This document shows positions 1 to 13,971 of a DNA stretch of 64,000 nt, piece after piece. The translations under genes were made by a program, and so were the position numbers. Below the pieces are notes generated by a model. That model had not been told where the DNA came from, did not search any database, and saw only the letters and a list, made by a program, of their open reading frames with translations. Origin of the DNA: Mycobacterium pinniadriaticum (GTDB lineage Bacteria; Actinomycetota; Actinomycetes; Mycobacteriales; Mycobacteriaceae); assembly GCF_026242045.1 (NCBI RefSeq), contig NZ_JAPJDO010000005.1:62001-126000 (forward strand), read 5' to 3'. The stretch's first letter is position 1. Each line of letters starts with the position of its first letter.

Positions 1-315
1 CGGATGCACCACATCGGCATTGCGGATCCGTGCACCCGCCAGCCGCTCGAGGAAGTCGTAACTGTAGAAGCCGCCGCGGCACTCGCCGATCTGCGCCAAC
101 CACGGCCAGACCTCCTCGACCGGGGCGTCGATGGTGACGGCGCGGGTGGTGCGTGGCGCCCCCGCTTCGGCCAACGTGTCACCGGGGAGCTCGGCGGCGA
201 TCTCCTCGTCGGTGGCGCCCCAGGTGTACATCTTCGGCCGCACAGCCCAGCGGTAGAGCCCGGCGATACCCGCCGCCGCCATCCCTGCGGCCAGAATCGG
301 TCTCTGCTTGCCCAT
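1..315 (-). CDS. SRPBCC-family protein, cut by window edge
   Basis: The minus-strand frame starts at an ATG at 315 and runs off the left edge, so only the first 105 residues are visible. The N-terminus (MGKQRPILAAGMAAAGIAGLY) is a basic stretch plus a short hydrophobic segment, so the protein may be membrane-anchored. It is followed by a segment (TRAVTIDAPVEEVWPWLAQI) typical of the first strand and helix of the START/polyketide-cyclase (SRPBCC) fold, then GGFYSYDFLE, also common in mycobacterial members. The ligand cannot be predicted. The family call is fairly secure; full length and function are open. Confidence 0.7.
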   Translation of the reverse strand, partial: MGKQRPILAAGMAAAGIAGLYRWAVRPKMYTWGATDEEIAAELPGDTLAEAGAPRTTRAVTIDAPVEEVWPWLAQIGECRGGFYSYDFLERLAGARIRNADVVHP

Positions 316-372
316 AGCCGGAGAACGTAGTCCCGGGACGGGCCGCAGGGGAGAGGCTTAGGTCCCGCCGGG

Positions 373-993
373 TCAGGCCATTTCGGGCACGCGCAGGTGG
401 GCGAGGGCCAATTCGAATTCGCCGACGTCGAGTTGATCGGCGCCCAGATCGCGCAGCAGGGCGGTCCGCAGCGACCTCGCCGCATCGCGGCTGTGCTCCA
501 TGGCGCCACGACTGTCATAGGTGGTCGAGACCACGGCGCGACCCGAGGCGCGATCGCTCATCAGGCTGGTGCTACAGAATCCGTCGAGTTGTTCGATCTC
601 CGGAAGCACCGTCGTCTTGTAGAACTCGAGGGCCCGGTCGAATTGGTCGGGCCGGGCCTTGAGCCAGGTGGCGCGCACGCAGGCCCCTTCTCCTGAACGG
701 TGATCGCGATGCACGGCCGCGATCTCCCATTCGTCCACCGATGTGGTGGCACCGAACGCCTTGGCCGCCCGGGCGCGCAGCGGCCGTACCTGGTCGGCGC
801 CGGACTGCATCGCCGTCTTGTTCTCCCAGGCGGTGGTGGCAATGCAGCGACCCGATTCGTGGTCGGCCAGCAGTGAAACGCCGACACATCCGGTCATGTC
901 CTGCAAGGCGGGCATCACCTCGGCGCGAAACACCGCGATTCCGGCGTCGATGCAATCCGGGCGCGCGACAAACGTGGTAGATCGTGCGTGCAC
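373..993 (-). CDS. Two-domain ABM (antibiotic biosynthesis monooxygenase-like) protein
   Basis: The 206-residue protein contains two similar halves (about 1-100 and 105-200), each with the pattern of a dimeric alpha/beta-barrel ABM domain: an opening strand (HARSTTF / ACVRATWL), a 'VMPAL' / 'VLPEI' helix, 'GCVGVSLL' / 'GFCSTSLM', then '[10 protein letters not shown]' / '[10 protein letters not shown]'. It resembles the mycobacterial Rv2557/Rv2558 family, reported as starvation-induced. A longer frame opens at an ATG at 1095, but the GTG at 993 has a strong purine-rich ribosome-binding site (GAAGGGGGG) just upstream and gives the VHARSTT start seen in the family, so I chose it. No catalytic residues can be assigned; small-molecule binding or oxidation is inference from the fold. 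Confidence 0.75.
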   Translation of the reverse strand: MHARSTTFVARPDCIDAGIAVFRAEVMPALQDMTGCVGVSLLADHESGRCIATTAWENKTAMQSGADQVRPLRARAAKAFGATTSVDEWEIAAVHRDHRSGEGACVRATWLKARPDQFDRALEFYKTTVLPEIEQLDGFCSTSLMSDRASGRAVVSTTYDSRGAMEHSRDAARSLRTALLRDLGADQLDVGEFELALAHLRVPEMA

Positions 994-1096
994 GGTCCAC
1001 CCCCCTTCGACTCGGGGCAGCGCCCCGGTGGCGCCACCGGCACTTCCCACCTTCCTCCACCCGGTATCAGCTGGCAACGTTTTCTCCCAGGTCACC

Positions 1097-1102
1097 TAGG
1101 CT
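1097..1102 (+). promoter_or_regulatory. -10 box of leaderless yjbQ-type gene
   Basis: TAGGCT fits the mycobacterial TANNNT -10 consensus. It ends 7 bases before the GTG at 1110, so transcription would begin at or next to the start codon. No -35 match is obvious. Confidence 0.45.
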
Positions 1103-1109
1103 GGGAACG

Positions 1110-1511
1110 GTGGATACCGATGTGCTCGACATCGACAGTTCGCGGCGGCGGATCGTCGACCTCACCGACGAGGTGCGGTCGTTCTGCCGCGGTCGCGGTG
1201 ACGGCCTGTGCAACGTGTTCGTCCCGCACGCCACTGCCGGCGTCGCCGTGATCGAGACCGGGGCCGGCTCCGACGACGACCTGCTCGACACCCTGGAACG
1301 CCTGCTGCCGCGCGATGATCGGTACCGGCACGCACACGGCTCGCCGGGCCATGGCGCCGACCATCTGCTGCCGGCCCTCGTGACGCCGTCGGTAACGCTC
1401 CCGGTGGCCGGCGGTGCTCCACTACTCGGAACCTGGCAGAGCGTGGTGCTGGTCGACCTGAACCGAGACAACCCGCGCCGGTCGGTCCGGCTCAGCTTCC
1501 TGAGCGGCTGA
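1110..1511 (+). CDS. YjbQ-family (UPF0047) protein
   Basis: The 133-residue protein has the hallmarks of the YjbQ/UPF0047 family: an N-terminal beta strand, 'NVFVPHATAGVAVIE' with a conserved histidine, an acidic 'DDDLLDTLERLLP' helix, 'HAHGSPGHGADHLLPALV' with clustered histidines likely to bind metal, and a closing 'GTWQSVVLVDLN' strand. E. coli YjbQ has weak thiamin phosphate synthase activity in vitro; the true role is uncertain. The gene lies divergent from the ABM gene and just upstream of alaS. GTG at 1110 was chosen because it begins the family's first strand and sits 7 bases after a -10-like TAGGCT; an in-frame ATG at 984 would add 42 residues without similarity. Confidence 0.85.
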   Translation: MDTDVLDIDSSRRRIVDLTDEVRSFCRGRGDGLCNVFVPHATAGVAVIETGAGSDDDLLDTLERLLPRDDRYRHAHGSPGHGADHLLPALVTPSVTLPVAGGAPLLGTWQSVVLVDLNRDNPRRSVRLSFLSG

Positions 1512-1533
1512 CGGGCCAAGCTGGGCCGACCGG

Positions 1534-1539
1534 TAATGT
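1534..1539 (+). promoter_or_regulatory. Candidate -10 box for alaS
   Basis: TAATGT matches TANNNT. It would give a leader of about 45 bases before the alaS GTG, which has its own ribosome-binding site (AAGGAAA). Confidence 0.35.
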
Positions 1540-1590
1540 GGTGCGGTCGAAGCGTCCGTCGAGCCGCACCTAAGAACGCAAGGAAATTCA

Positions 1591-4311
<2,721 letters not shown>

Positions 4312-4316
4312 CGTCA

Positions 4317-4820
4317 GTGCGCTCCGCTCAGAACCGTGTGCCCGACCGGCCCGGCGCAGACGATCCCGGTCGGGGGCGGCGGCTCGGCGTCGACGTGGGC
4401 ACCGTCCGGATCGGGGTGGCCGTCAGTGACCCCGACGGCATCCTGGCCACACCGGTCGAAACGGTGCGGCGGGAGCGATCCGGCAAGCATCTGCGGCGGC
4501 TGGCTGCCCTGGTGTCGGAATTCGGCGTCGTCGAGGTGATCGTCGGGCTGCCGCGTACCCTGGCCGACCGGGCCGGTATCTCGGCGCAGGATGCGGTCGA
4601 GGTGGCTGACACGCTGGCCGGCCGGATCGCCCCGGTGCCGGTGCGGCTGGCCGACGAACGGTTGACCACGGTGGTCGCGCAGCGGTCGCTGCGGGAGGCC
4701 GGGGTACGGGCCAGGAATCAGCGCGGGGTGGTCGACCAGGCCGCCGCGGTGGGAATTCTGCAGGGTTGGCTGGATCAGCGCCGCTCTGTGCGCCCGGCGG
4801 CGGAGGGCGACGATGTCTGA
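4317..4820 (+). CDS. ruvX: RuvX/YqgF Holliday-junction resolvase-like protein
   Basis: The 167-residue protein has an RNase H-like fold. '[18 protein letters not shown]' carries the first catalytic aspartate, 'VVEVIVGLP' the second strand, 'LADERLTT' the catalytic glutamate region, and '[14 protein letters not shown]' the last acidic residue. The family acts in pre-16S rRNA 5'-end maturation and/or Holliday-junction processing. About 20 residues precede the fold, which is slightly long; the GTG at 4317 is the first start after alaS. The 3' end overlaps mltG by 8 bases, indicating translational coupling. Confidence 0.92.
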   Translation: MRSAQNRVPDRPGADDPGRGRRLGVDVGTVRIGVAVSDPDGILATPVETVRRERSGKHLRRLAALVSEFGVVEVIVGLPRTLADRAGISAQDAVEVADTLAGRIAPVPVRLADERLTTVVAQRSLREAGVRARNQRGVVDQAAAVGILQGWLDQRRSVRPAAEGDDV

Positions 4821-6048
4821 CGACTTCGACTACGACCGTTCGGCGCCGGTGGCTGTGGGCCGGCCGCGAGCTCGGATGAGCCGTCTGGAGCGAGTCCGTG
4901 CCCGGCGAAATCGTAACCGCCGCAGAATGATCGGGGCCGCCGCGGCGGCCCTGCTGACTGTCGTGGTGGTGGCGGCGGTGTTCCTGGGCGCCAAGCTGTT
5001 CAGCGGGTCCGGCGGTGGCTTCACCGGCGAGGGCAAGGACGACGTGATCATCCAGGTCCACGACGGCGATTCCACCACCCAGATCGGTCAGACGCTGCGC
5101 GAGGCGAACGCCATCTCCACCGTCAAAGGCTTCGTGGACGCGGCCAAGGACAACGCGACGATCGCGGCCATCCAACCGGGGTTCTATCTGGTGAAAACCG
5201 AGATGTCGGCGCCGGCGGCGGTGCGACGGCTGGCCGATCCGCACAACCGGGTGGGCAAGCTGGTGATCCCCGAAGGACGTCAGCTCGACGACGTCGCCGA
5301 GGTCGGCTCGGGCAAGGTCACCGACGGAATCTTCACGCTGATCTCCAAGGCCACCTGTGTGCAGCTCAACGGTCAGCGCCGGTGTGTGCCCGCCGCCGAC
5401 CTGCGCAAAGTGGCCGAGCAGGCGCCGCCGGCCGCGCTCAACGTGCCGCAATGGGCGATTCGGCCGGTGACCGCGCTCGGCACGAACCACCGCCGCTTGG
5501 AGGGGCTGATCGCGCCGGGCACCTGGAACGTCGACCCGTTGGCCTCACCGCAGGAGATCGTGGCCAAGCTGGTCGGCCAGAGCGCCGATCACTACGTCGG
5601 CGGTGGTCTGCTGGACACCGCCACGGCGATGAACATGTCGCCGTACCAGATCCTCATCGTCGGCTCGCTGGTGCAGCGCGAGGCCAAGCCGCACGACTTC
5701 GCCAAGGTCGCCCGGGTGATCTACAACCGGCTGGCCGTGCCGCAGAAGCTGGAATTCGACTCGACGGTGAACTACCCGCTGGATCGTCAGGAAGTGGCCA
5801 CCACCGACGCCGACCGGGCCCAGGTGACCCCGTGGAACACCTACGCCGCCGAGGGGCTGCCGGCCACGCCGATCTGTTCGCCCGGTGACGACGCGCTGGC
5901 GGCCGCCGAGCGGCCCGAACCGGGGGACTGGCTGTACTTCGTCACCGTGGATACCGGGGGCACGACATTGTTCACCCGTGACTACGAGCAGCACCTGGCC
6001 AATATCGAGTTGGCGCGGCACAACGGCGTGCTCGACTCGGCCCGCTGA
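4813..6048 (+). CDS. mltG: Endolytic murein transglycosylase MltG
   Basis: The 411-residue inner-membrane protein has a basic cytoplasmic tail (about 1-36, many Arg), one transmembrane helix (about 37-58, [18 protein letters not shown]) and an extracytoplasmic YceG domain. The catalytic glutamate is expected at about residue 290 in '[13 protein letters not shown]', followed by the family signature 'VARVIYNRL' and later '[16 protein letters not shown]'. MltG cleaves nascent glycan strands and is thought to terminate their polymerisation. The position between ruvX and aroE is the usual mycobacterial order. The start overlaps the end of ruvX. Confidence 0.95.
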   Translation: MSDDFDYDRSAPVAVGRPRARMSRLERVRARRNRNRRRMIGAAAAALLTVVVVAAVFLGAKLFSGSGGGFTGEGKDDVIIQVHDGDSTTQIGQTLREANAISTVKGFVDAAKDNATIAAIQPGFYLVKTEMSAPAAVRRLADPHNRVGKLVIPEGRQLDDVAEVGSGKVTDGIFTLISKATCVQLNGQRRCVPAADLRKVAEQAPPAALNVPQWAIRPVTALGTNHRRLEGLIAPGTWNVDPLASPQEIVAKLVGQSADHYVGGGLLDTATAMNMSPYQILIVGSLVQREAKPHDFAKVARVIYNRLAVPQKLEFDSTVNYPLDRQEVATTDADRAQVTPWNTYAAEGLPATPICSPGDDALAAAERPEPGDWLYFVTVDTGGTTLFTRDYEQHLANIELARHNGVLDSAR

Positions 6049-6052
6049 CGCG

Positions 6053-6856
6053 ATGAGCACAGCGCGCAAAGCGGCAGTTCTCGGGTCACCGGTCGCGCAC
6101 TCCAAATCGCCCCAGCTGCATCTGGCCGCCTACCGTGCGCTCGGCCTGACCGACTGGACCTATCAGCGCATCGAATGCACCGCCGACGAATTGCCTTCGT
6201 TGGTGAGAGGATTGGGTCCTGAATGGGTCGGTGTCTCAGTCACCATGCCGGGCAAATTCGCCGCCCTGGACTTCGCCGACGAGCGCACCGAACGCGCTGA
6301 ACTGGTCGGCTCGGCCAACACCCTGGTCCGCACCGGGCGGGGCTGGCGCGCGGACAACACCGATATCGACGGGGTCGCCGGTGCGCTCGGGCACCTCCGG
6401 CATCTGCGCCACGCGATCGTGCTGGGCTCCGGGGGCACGGCACCCGCGGCGGTGGTGGCGCTGGCCGACCTCGGGGCCACCGAGATCACGATCGTCGCCC
6501 GAAACCGGGACAAGGCGGCCAAGCTGGTGGATCTCGGCGCGCAGCTCGACCTCACCGCCGAATTCTGCGGGCTGGCAGATCCCCGGCTCCCGGGGGTGGT
6601 TGCCACCGCCGACGTTCTGGTCAGCACCATCCCCGCCGATGCGGCGGCCGGTTACGCCGAGGTGTTCACCGGCGTTCCGGTCCTGCTGGACGCGATCTAC
6701 GACCCGTGGCCCACGCCGTTGGCCGTCGCCGTGCGCGATGCCGGCGGCGAGATCATCAGCGGCACCCAGATGCTGCTGCACCAGGCGTTCAGCCAGGTCG
6801 AACAATTCACAGGACGCCCGGCGCCGCGCGAGCAGATGGCGGCCGCACTGGGTTAA
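6053..6856 (+). CDS. aroE: Shikimate 5-dehydrogenase
   Basis: The 267-residue NADPH-dependent enzyme reduces 3-dehydroshikimate to shikimate. The substrate site is 'GSPVAHSKSPQLH' (residues 10-22), the catalytic lysine lies in 'VSVTMPGKFAAL', and 'NTDIDG' closes the site. The Rossmann nucleotide loop is 'VLGSGGTAPAAV'. The start ATG at 6053 lies 4 bases after the mltG stop. It is separated from the other aro genes (from 7805) by a prepilin-type peptidase and a minus-strand gene, as in other mycobacteria. Confidence 0.95.
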   Translation: MSTARKAAVLGSPVAHSKSPQLHLAAYRALGLTDWTYQRIECTADELPSLVRGLGPEWVGVSVTMPGKFAALDFADERTERAELVGSANTLVRTGRGWRADNTDIDGVAGALGHLRHLRHAIVLGSGGTAPAAVVALADLGATEITIVARNRDKAAKLVDLGAQLDLTAEFCGLADPRLPGVVATADVLVSTIPADAAAGYAEVFTGVPVLLDAIYDPWPTPLAVAVRDAGGEIISGTQMLLHQAFSQVEQFTGRPAPREQMAAALG

Positions 6857-6859
6857 CGT
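6854..6859 (+). promoter_or_regulatory. -10 box overlapping aroE stop codon
   Basis: TAACGT overlaps the aroE stop TAA and ends 7 bases before the ATG at 6867. The next gene may therefore have its own leaderless transcript besides read-through from aroE. Confidence 0.35.
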
Positions 6860-6866
6860 CTCGGCG

Positions 6867-7295
6867 ATGCGTCCGTTGCTGGCCGGGATCGTCCTGCTGT
6901 GGTTGGCCGCGTTGACGCTGTTCGACATCCGGGACCGACGGCTGCCCAACGCCTTGACCCTGCCCGGCGCGGCCGCGGTCCTCGTCGTCGCCTGTCTGTG
7001 CGGCCATGGGCTGCCCGCGTTGGCGGGTGCGCTGGGCCTGGCAGCGCTGTATCTGGTCGTGCACCTGGCGGTCCCGGCCGGGCTGGGTGCCGGTGACGTG
7101 AAGCTGGCGGTGGGGGTGGGCGGGCTCACCGGCGCGTTCGGCCCGGACGTCTGGGTACTGGCGGCGTTGGGTGCGCCGGTGCTGACGGCGGTGGTGGCCG
7201 TCGTCGTCAGCGTGCGAGACCGCGCGGCGACGGTGCCGCACGGCCCGTCGATGTGCGCCGCGAGCCTGGCCGCCTCCGGGCTCGCCGTGCTCTAG
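6867..7295 (+). CDS. A24-family prepilin peptidase-like membrane protein
   Basis: A 142-residue, almost entirely hydrophobic protein with four to five predicted membrane segments. It carries both aspartate motifs of the aspartic prepilin peptidase family: '[10 protein letters not shown]' near residue 20 and '[10 protein letters not shown]' near residue 75. It lacks the N-terminal methyltransferase/zinc domain of long PilD enzymes, like the short Rv2551c-type proteins of mycobacteria. No pilin or type II/IV pilus genes are visible in the window, so its substrate is unknown. The 3' end overlaps the convergent minus-strand gene by 4 bases. Confidence 0.82.
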   Translation: MRPLLAGIVLLWLAALTLFDIRDRRLPNALTLPGAAAVLVVACLCGHGLPALAGALGLAALYLVVHLAVPAGLGAGDVKLAVGVGGLTGAFGPDVWVLAALGAPVLTAVVAVVVSVRDRAATVPHGPSMCAASLAASGLAVL

Positions 7296-7735
7296 CGTTG
7301 CGGCCACCCGAGGGCATCGAACACGGCGACCGGGTTGAGGTAGTCACGCCAGCGCACGATCTGCCGGTCCTCGATCGTGATGACGGAGACGAACTGGTTG
7401 GCGTAGCGCCGGTTTCCTTCGACGGTGTGGCCTTCGGCCGCGTATTCGAGCACCGCGACGTTCTGGGCGGCGTCGTGGTAGACCGCCAGGTCGAAGCAGC
7501 GGTCGAGGCGCATGACGGTCCCGTAGGCCCGGTACAGCTCGGCCAGCTCGTGGCGGCCCTCCACCCGGCGCGGGTAACCGGGCACGGTGACGACGTATTC
7601 GATGAGCACGTCATCGGCCATCAGGTCGAAGAAGTGCCCCGGATCGACGAGTCCCTGCAGTCCGCGCTCGATGATCCGGAAGAACGGGTCGAGTGCGGTG
7701 AAATCGTCCAGGTTCGCGATCGGGGTTCTCGTCAT
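7292..7735 (-). CDS. SnoaL/NTF2-like protein
   Basis: The 147-residue protein has the order of elements of an NTF2-like (SnoaL) cone fold: an N-terminal helix pair, '[15 protein letters not shown]', a short loop with '[12 protein letters not shown]', then strands ending in '[20 protein letters not shown]'. Members include ketosteroid isomerase-like enzymes and small ligand-binding proteins; the substrate cannot be read from sequence. The ATG at 7735 is preceded by a GGAG-type ribosome-binding site. It is a single gene divergent from aroC. Confidence 0.75.
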   Translation of the reverse strand: MTRTPIANLDDFTALDPFFRIIERGLQGLVDPGHFFDLMADDVLIEYVVTVPGYPRRVEGRHELAELYRAYGTVMRLDRCFDLAVYHDAAQNVAVLEYAAEGHTVEGNRRYANQFVSVITIEDRQIVRWRDYLNPVAVFDALGWPQR

Positions 7736-7804
7736 CGCTCCATCTTCGCGTGCCCGGGGAAAGCAAATTGGGTCTGCCATGACCGGCGTGGGAAGATGGG
7801 ACGC

Positions 7805-9031
7805 GTGTTGCGATGGACGACTGCCGGTGAATCCCACGGCCGCGCGCTGGTAGCCGTGGTCGAAGGCATGGTCGCCGGTGTGCGGGTCACCTCCGCCGAC
7901 ATCGCCGAGCAGCTGGCCCGCCGGCGCCTTGGCTATGGCCGCGGTGCCCGGATGAAGTTCGAGCAGGACCAGGTCACCGTGCTGGCCGGAGTCCGGCACG
8001 GCGCCACCCTCGGCGGCCCGATCGCCATCGAGATCGGCAACACCGAGTGGCCCAAGTGGGAGACCGTGATGGCGGCCGACCCGGTGGATCAGCGAGACCT
8101 CGACGTGGAAGGGGGAGCCCGCAACGCGCCGCTGACCCGACCCCGCCCGGGCCACGCCGACTTCGCCGGGATGCTCAAGTACGGCTTCGACGACGCCCGC
8201 CCGGTACTCGAGCGGGCCAGTGCCCGCGAAACCGCCGCCCGGGTCGCGGCGGGCACCGTCGCCCGGGCGTTCCTGCGTCAGGCGCTGGGTGTCGAGGTGC
8301 TCTCGCACGTCATCTCGATCGGGGCGTCACGTCCCTACGACGGACCCCCGCCGGTCGCCGGGGATCTGGCCCGCATCGACGACAGCCCGGTTCGGGCCGC
8401 CGACACGGCCGCCGAGGCCGACATGATCGAGCAGATCGAGGCCGCCAAACGAGACGGCGACACCCTCGGCGGCATCGTCGAGGTCGTCGTCCACGGCCTG
8501 CCGGTCGGGCTGGGTTCGTTCACCAGCGGTGACAACCGGCTGGACAGCCAGCTCGCCGCAGCGGTGATGGGCATCCAGGCCATCAAGGGCGTCGAGATCG
8601 GCGATGGCTTCGAAACCGCCCGCCGCCGCGGCAGCCAGGCCCACGACGAGATGTACCCCGGTCCCGACGGCGTGGTCCGCTCCACCAACCGGGCCGGTGG
8701 CCTGGAGGGCGGCATGACCAACGGCCTGCCGCTGCGGGTGCGCGCGGCGATGAAGCCGATCTCCACCGTGCCGCGCGCGCTGGCCACCGTCGACATGGCC
8801 ACCGGCGACGAAGCCGCCGCCATTCATCAGCGCTCCGATGTGTGCGCGGTGCCCGCCGCCGCCGTGGTCGTCGAGACCATGGTCGCGCTGGTCCTGGCCC
8901 GTGCGGTGCTGGAGAAGTTCGGCGGTGACTCGCTCGAGGAGACCAGGCGCAACGTCGACGGGTATCGGCAAGCGGTGACCGAGCGCATGCCCCGGGAAAA
9001 TCAAGCGTCGCCGGTGCGGGTGTCGGGGTAG
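7805..9031 (+). CDS. aroC: Chorismate synthase
   Basis: The 408-residue protein converts EPSP to chorismate using reduced FMN. Signatures: '[17 protein letters not shown]' at the N-terminus, '[15 protein letters not shown]' near residue 120, '[14 protein letters not shown]' next to it, and '[17 protein letters not shown]' near the C-terminus. GTG at 7805 is the only start that places the [11 protein letters not shown] beginning correctly; about 550 bases of open frame upstream are unrelated. It heads a compact run in which aroK starts 4 bases after its stop and aroK-aroB-aroQ overlap. Confidence 0.97.
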   Translation: MLRWTTAGESHGRALVAVVEGMVAGVRVTSADIAEQLARRRLGYGRGARMKFEQDQVTVLAGVRHGATLGGPIAIEIGNTEWPKWETVMAADPVDQRDLDVEGGARNAPLTRPRPGHADFAGMLKYGFDDARPVLERASARETAARVAAGTVARAFLRQALGVEVLSHVISIGASRPYDGPPPVAGDLARIDDSPVRAADTAAEADMIEQIEAAKRDGDTLGGIVEVVVHGLPVGLGSFTSGDNRLDSQLAAAVMGIQAIKGVEIGDGFETARRRGSQAHDEMYPGPDGVVRSTNRAGGLEGGMTNGLPLRVRAAMKPISTVPRALATVDMATGDEAAAIHQRSDVCAVPAAAVVVETMVALVLARAVLEKFGGDSLEETRRNVDGYRQAVTERMPRENQASPVRVSG

Positions 9032-11226
<2,195 letters not shown>

Positions 11227-11231
11227 CCGGG

Positions 11232-12119
11232 ATGCCACGGGTGCGCAACCGGATGTCGTTGGGCTCGGCCGCCATCACGCGCGTCGTCGAGACCCGGATC
11301 CAGATGCGTACGTCGCTGTTCGGTGACACCCCGGCGCAGGCGTGGGCCGACAACGCCGATCTGCTGGAGCCGCACTTCTGGGATCGTGACGCCGATCAGT
11401 GGCGAATCGCCATGCAGTCATGGGTGGTCCAGGTCGACGGTCTGCTGGTGGTGGTCGACACCGGCGTCGGCAACGACCGCGACCGCCCGCACATGCCACC
11501 GCTGGATCATCTGTCGACCGACTTTCTCACCGCGTTCACCGCGGCCGGCTTCGACCCGGCGGCCGTGGACATCGTCGTCAACACCCATCTGCACACCGAC
11601 CATGTCGGCTGGAACACCCACCTGGTCGACGGGCAGTGGGTGCCGACGTTCCCCAACGCCCGCTATGTGATGCCCGAGCCCGACTATCGATTCTTCGGCC
11701 CCGGCGGCGAGGGCGAGAACGACGGTATGCGAACAGTGCTGGCCGACAGCGTGATTCCGGTGACCGAGCAGATCCAGTTGTGGAGCGACGACCTTGCCCT
11801 GAGCGCGTCGCTGCGGCTGCGGCCCGCCGCCGGGCACACCCCCGGCTCATCGGTGCTGTGGCTCGACGCGGGCAGGCCCGCCGTGTTCGTCGGTGATCTG
11901 ACGCACTGTCCGATCCAGATTCGGCGACCCGACGACGCCTGCGCGTTCGATGTCGACCCCGCCGCCGCCCGCAGCACCCGTCGGCGGGTGTTCGCCGAGG
12001 CGGCCCGCGCCAACGCCGCCGTCCTTCCCGCGCACTACCCGGGACACGGCGGCTCGCGGATCGTGGCGAACGGTGACGGCTTCGATTCCGGCGACTGGCT
12101 GCCGATCGACACCATCTAG
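11232..12119 (+). CDS. Metallo-beta-lactamase-fold hydrolase
   Basis: The 295-residue protein has the dinuclear zinc motif HxHxDH in 'NTHLHTDHVGWN', a third ligand in 'PAAGHTPGSSVLW' and the bridging aspartate in 'VFVGDLTHCPIQ'. The terminal histidine of the family is likely in 'LPAHYPGHGG'. The layout is closest to the AttM/AiiA-like lactonase branch, but the substrate (lactone, thioester or other) is not determined. The gene begins 5 bases after aroQ and may be co-transcribed with it; that does not make it a shikimate enzyme. Confidence 0.85.
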   Translation: MPRVRNRMSLGSAAITRVVETRIQMRTSLFGDTPAQAWADNADLLEPHFWDRDADQWRIAMQSWVVQVDGLLVVVDTGVGNDRDRPHMPPLDHLSTDFLTAFTAAGFDPAAVDIVVNTHLHTDHVGWNTHLVDGQWVPTFPNARYVMPEPDYRFFGPGGEGENDGMRTVLADSVIPVTEQIQLWSDDLALSASLRLRPAAGHTPGSSVLWLDAGRPAVFVGDLTHCPIQIRRPDDACAFDVDPAAARSTRRRVFAEAARANAAVLPAHYPGHGGSRIVANGDGFDSGDWLPIDTI

Positions 12120-12133
12120 CGTCCGCCCGGGGG

Positions 12134-12988
12134 TCAGTCGTCGGTGCTGGCCACCGAATGACAGATTCCCGTGGAAATGATCGAGGGCGCAAGAAATCCC
12201 AGGATCACGACGACGACGACGGCCGCCGGCTTCGGCGTCGTCAGCCAGCTCTCGGGAAATCGGTTCACGCTCATGGTCAGCCAGGATGCGAGCACGGCTA
12301 GCCCCGCCATCGCGATCGTCACGAATCTGATCGACCGGATATTGAGCAAGGTGGGATTGTCGACGTCGAGCAGGGACCGCCGCAGCGTTCTGGTCCGCGT
12401 CGCGACCAGCCACAGATCGACCAGGATGATGACGGCGGCGAACCCGGTGACAGCGGTCGACGTCAGTAAGCCGGGCGGTCGGTGGTACATGAATTGCAGG
12501 TAGTCGATCGCCGTCTCCGACATGATGAGCGTCGTCGCCATCGTCGATCCGAATGTCAGCCAGCCTCCCAGGGCGCCCAGAAAGCAGTAGGAACCCAGCT
12601 CGTCGGCATGCTGATCGGCCGCCTTGCTGACGGCATGGCTGGCCAGCATCCAGCCCAGACCGCCGAACAGCGCGGTGGTGCCCAGGGCGAGCATCCCGGT
12701 TGCCAGGACACCCTGGCTCCAGGCGATCGCACAGATTCCCTGCCGATCGCCGTCGTCGGGAACCACGGTCCCGCTGATGATGCTGAACAGGTAGCTGTCC
12801 AGCATCAGGATGAGCACCGCCGAGGAGAACATCGCCAACGTGTACACGGCCTCGCGGCTGTTGCGATCGAACAGCAACGCGATCGCGGTGATGAGGAAGC
12901 CGCCGAGGACGCCGGCGAGCTGCGAGATCGACGCGGCAGAGGTGACCATGCTCCACTGGTCGGAGCTGCAGGACTGGTCGGGGTTCAT
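12134..12988 (-). CDS. Multi-pass membrane protein of unknown function
   Basis: The 284-residue protein has about seven hydrophobic segments (for example SQLAGVLGGFLITAIALLF, MLALGTTALFGGLGWML, AVTGFAAVIILVDLWLVA, FVTIAMAGLAVLASWL, AAVVVVVILGFLAPSII). It has no motif that I recognise. Cysteines near the N-terminus (SCSSDQW) and in the first loop (GICAIAW) and last loop (GICHSVA) could face the outside. An upstream in-frame GTG at 13009 would add seven residues; ATG at 12988 was preferred. It stands alone between a convergent hydrolase and the amidotransferase. Confidence 0.6.
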   Translation of the reverse strand: MNPDQSCSSDQWSMVTSAASISQLAGVLGGFLITAIALLFDRNSREAVYTLAMFSSAVLILMLDSYLFSIISGTVVPDDGDRQGICAIAWSQGVLATGMLALGTTALFGGLGWMLASHAVSKAADQHADELGSYCFLGALGGWLTFGSTMATTLIMSETAIDYLQFMYHRPPGLLTSTAVTGFAAVIILVDLWLVATRTRTLRRSLLDVDNPTLLNIRSIRFVTIAMAGLAVLASWLTMSVNRFPESWLTTPKPAAVVVVVILGFLAPSIISTGICHSVASTDD

Positions 12989-13055
12989 GGCGACCAGATG
13001 GTAGAGCACCTCGGTTGATTGCGACCCCGCTTCGCGATCTGAGCGGGTGGGGGAT

Positions 13056-13853
13056 TCATCCGCTGCCCAGGGCTGCCGACGTCACGGTCAGGTCGTCGAG
13101 CGCCACCGCGGTGACGGTCTCCGGCGCCAACGCTTGCCAGTCCAGGTCGCCGAAGCCGGTCGAGCCGATCACCACGGTGTCGGAGTCGGGCCTGGCGATC
13201 CGCAGGGCGAAGTAGTCCTCGACATGCTCGGCGGGCAGATCCAGGGCGCTCAGCGTCTCGATGTCGTCGACCGGGAGCCGGCTCTGCGCGTGCGCGTGCA
13301 CCGCGATGAGGTGGCCCTCGCCGAGGACGAGCGCATTGAGGCTGGCCCTCGGGTAGATCCCGCGCAATTGGCTGACCGCGCGGCGGACGGCCTCGGCGAG
13401 GGTCGGGGTGCGGGCGCGGTGCTGACGGATCAGCGCGAAGTAGCGTTCACTGTCCGTGGTGCCGCGCAGGCCGGCCCGGGCCTCGGGGGTGAGGAGTTCG
13501 TCGAGCGGCTCGAGGGGCTTGATGCTGCCGTTGTGGGCCATGGCGATGCCGTCGGTCAGGAAGGGATGGCAGTTCTCCGGTATGACCGCCAAACCTTCTG
13601 TTGCCCAACGTAAATGGGTGATGCCACCGCTGCCGGCGATATGACTGGTAGCGGCGGCGAAGTGGGGGTCGTCGAGGGCGTTGGTCGCCGACACCCGGAC
13701 CTCCGGTGTGCCATCAGGGTCGTCGACGTGGGCGAGACCCCAGCCGTCGCCGTGCACCTTGGCCAACGCGACGAAGTCCTTCAGCACGGCTTCGCCGACC
13801 GCATCGACGACGGTGACGGGCGTGGCGGACGCGACTCCGAGTAGTCGGCACAT
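13056..13853 (-). CDS. Class II glutamine amidotransferase (YafJ-like)
   Basis: The 265-residue protein begins MCRLLGV, with Cys2 as the expected N-terminal nucleophile after removal of Met. It continues with the family pattern: 'HGDGWGLAHV', 'ITHLRWAT' (glutamine-binding Arg), 'ENCHPFLTDGIAMAHNGSI' (oxyanion Asn/Gly) and 'TTDSERYFALI'. The domain hydrolyses glutamine or a gamma-glutamyl amide. There is no synthase domain, as in YafJ and EgtC proteins. It is divergent from the glutamine-synthetase-like gene, so the pair may make and remove a gamma-glutamyl group; this is inference. Confidence 0.85.
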   Translation of the reverse strand: MCRLLGVASATPVTVVDAVGEAVLKDFVALAKVHGDGWGLAHVDDPDGTPEVRVSATNALDDPHFAAATSHIAGSGGITHLRWATEGLAVIPENCHPFLTDGIAMAHNGSIKPLEPLDELLTPEARAGLRGTTDSERYFALIRQHRARTPTLAEAVRRAVSQLRGIYPRASLNALVLGEGHLIAVHAHAQSRLPVDDIETLSALDLPAEHVEDYFALRIARPDSDTVVIGSTGFGDLDWQALAPETVTAVALDDLTVTSAALGSG

Positions 13854-13971
13854 AGCGGCAATCCTCGCCTATCGAAATTCCCGAATCAAACGGCAGCGAC
13901 GATGATTAATGTTGCTGAAACCCCTGTCGCATATCGTCACCCGACACTGGGTCGACCTCACAGGAGGTGTC

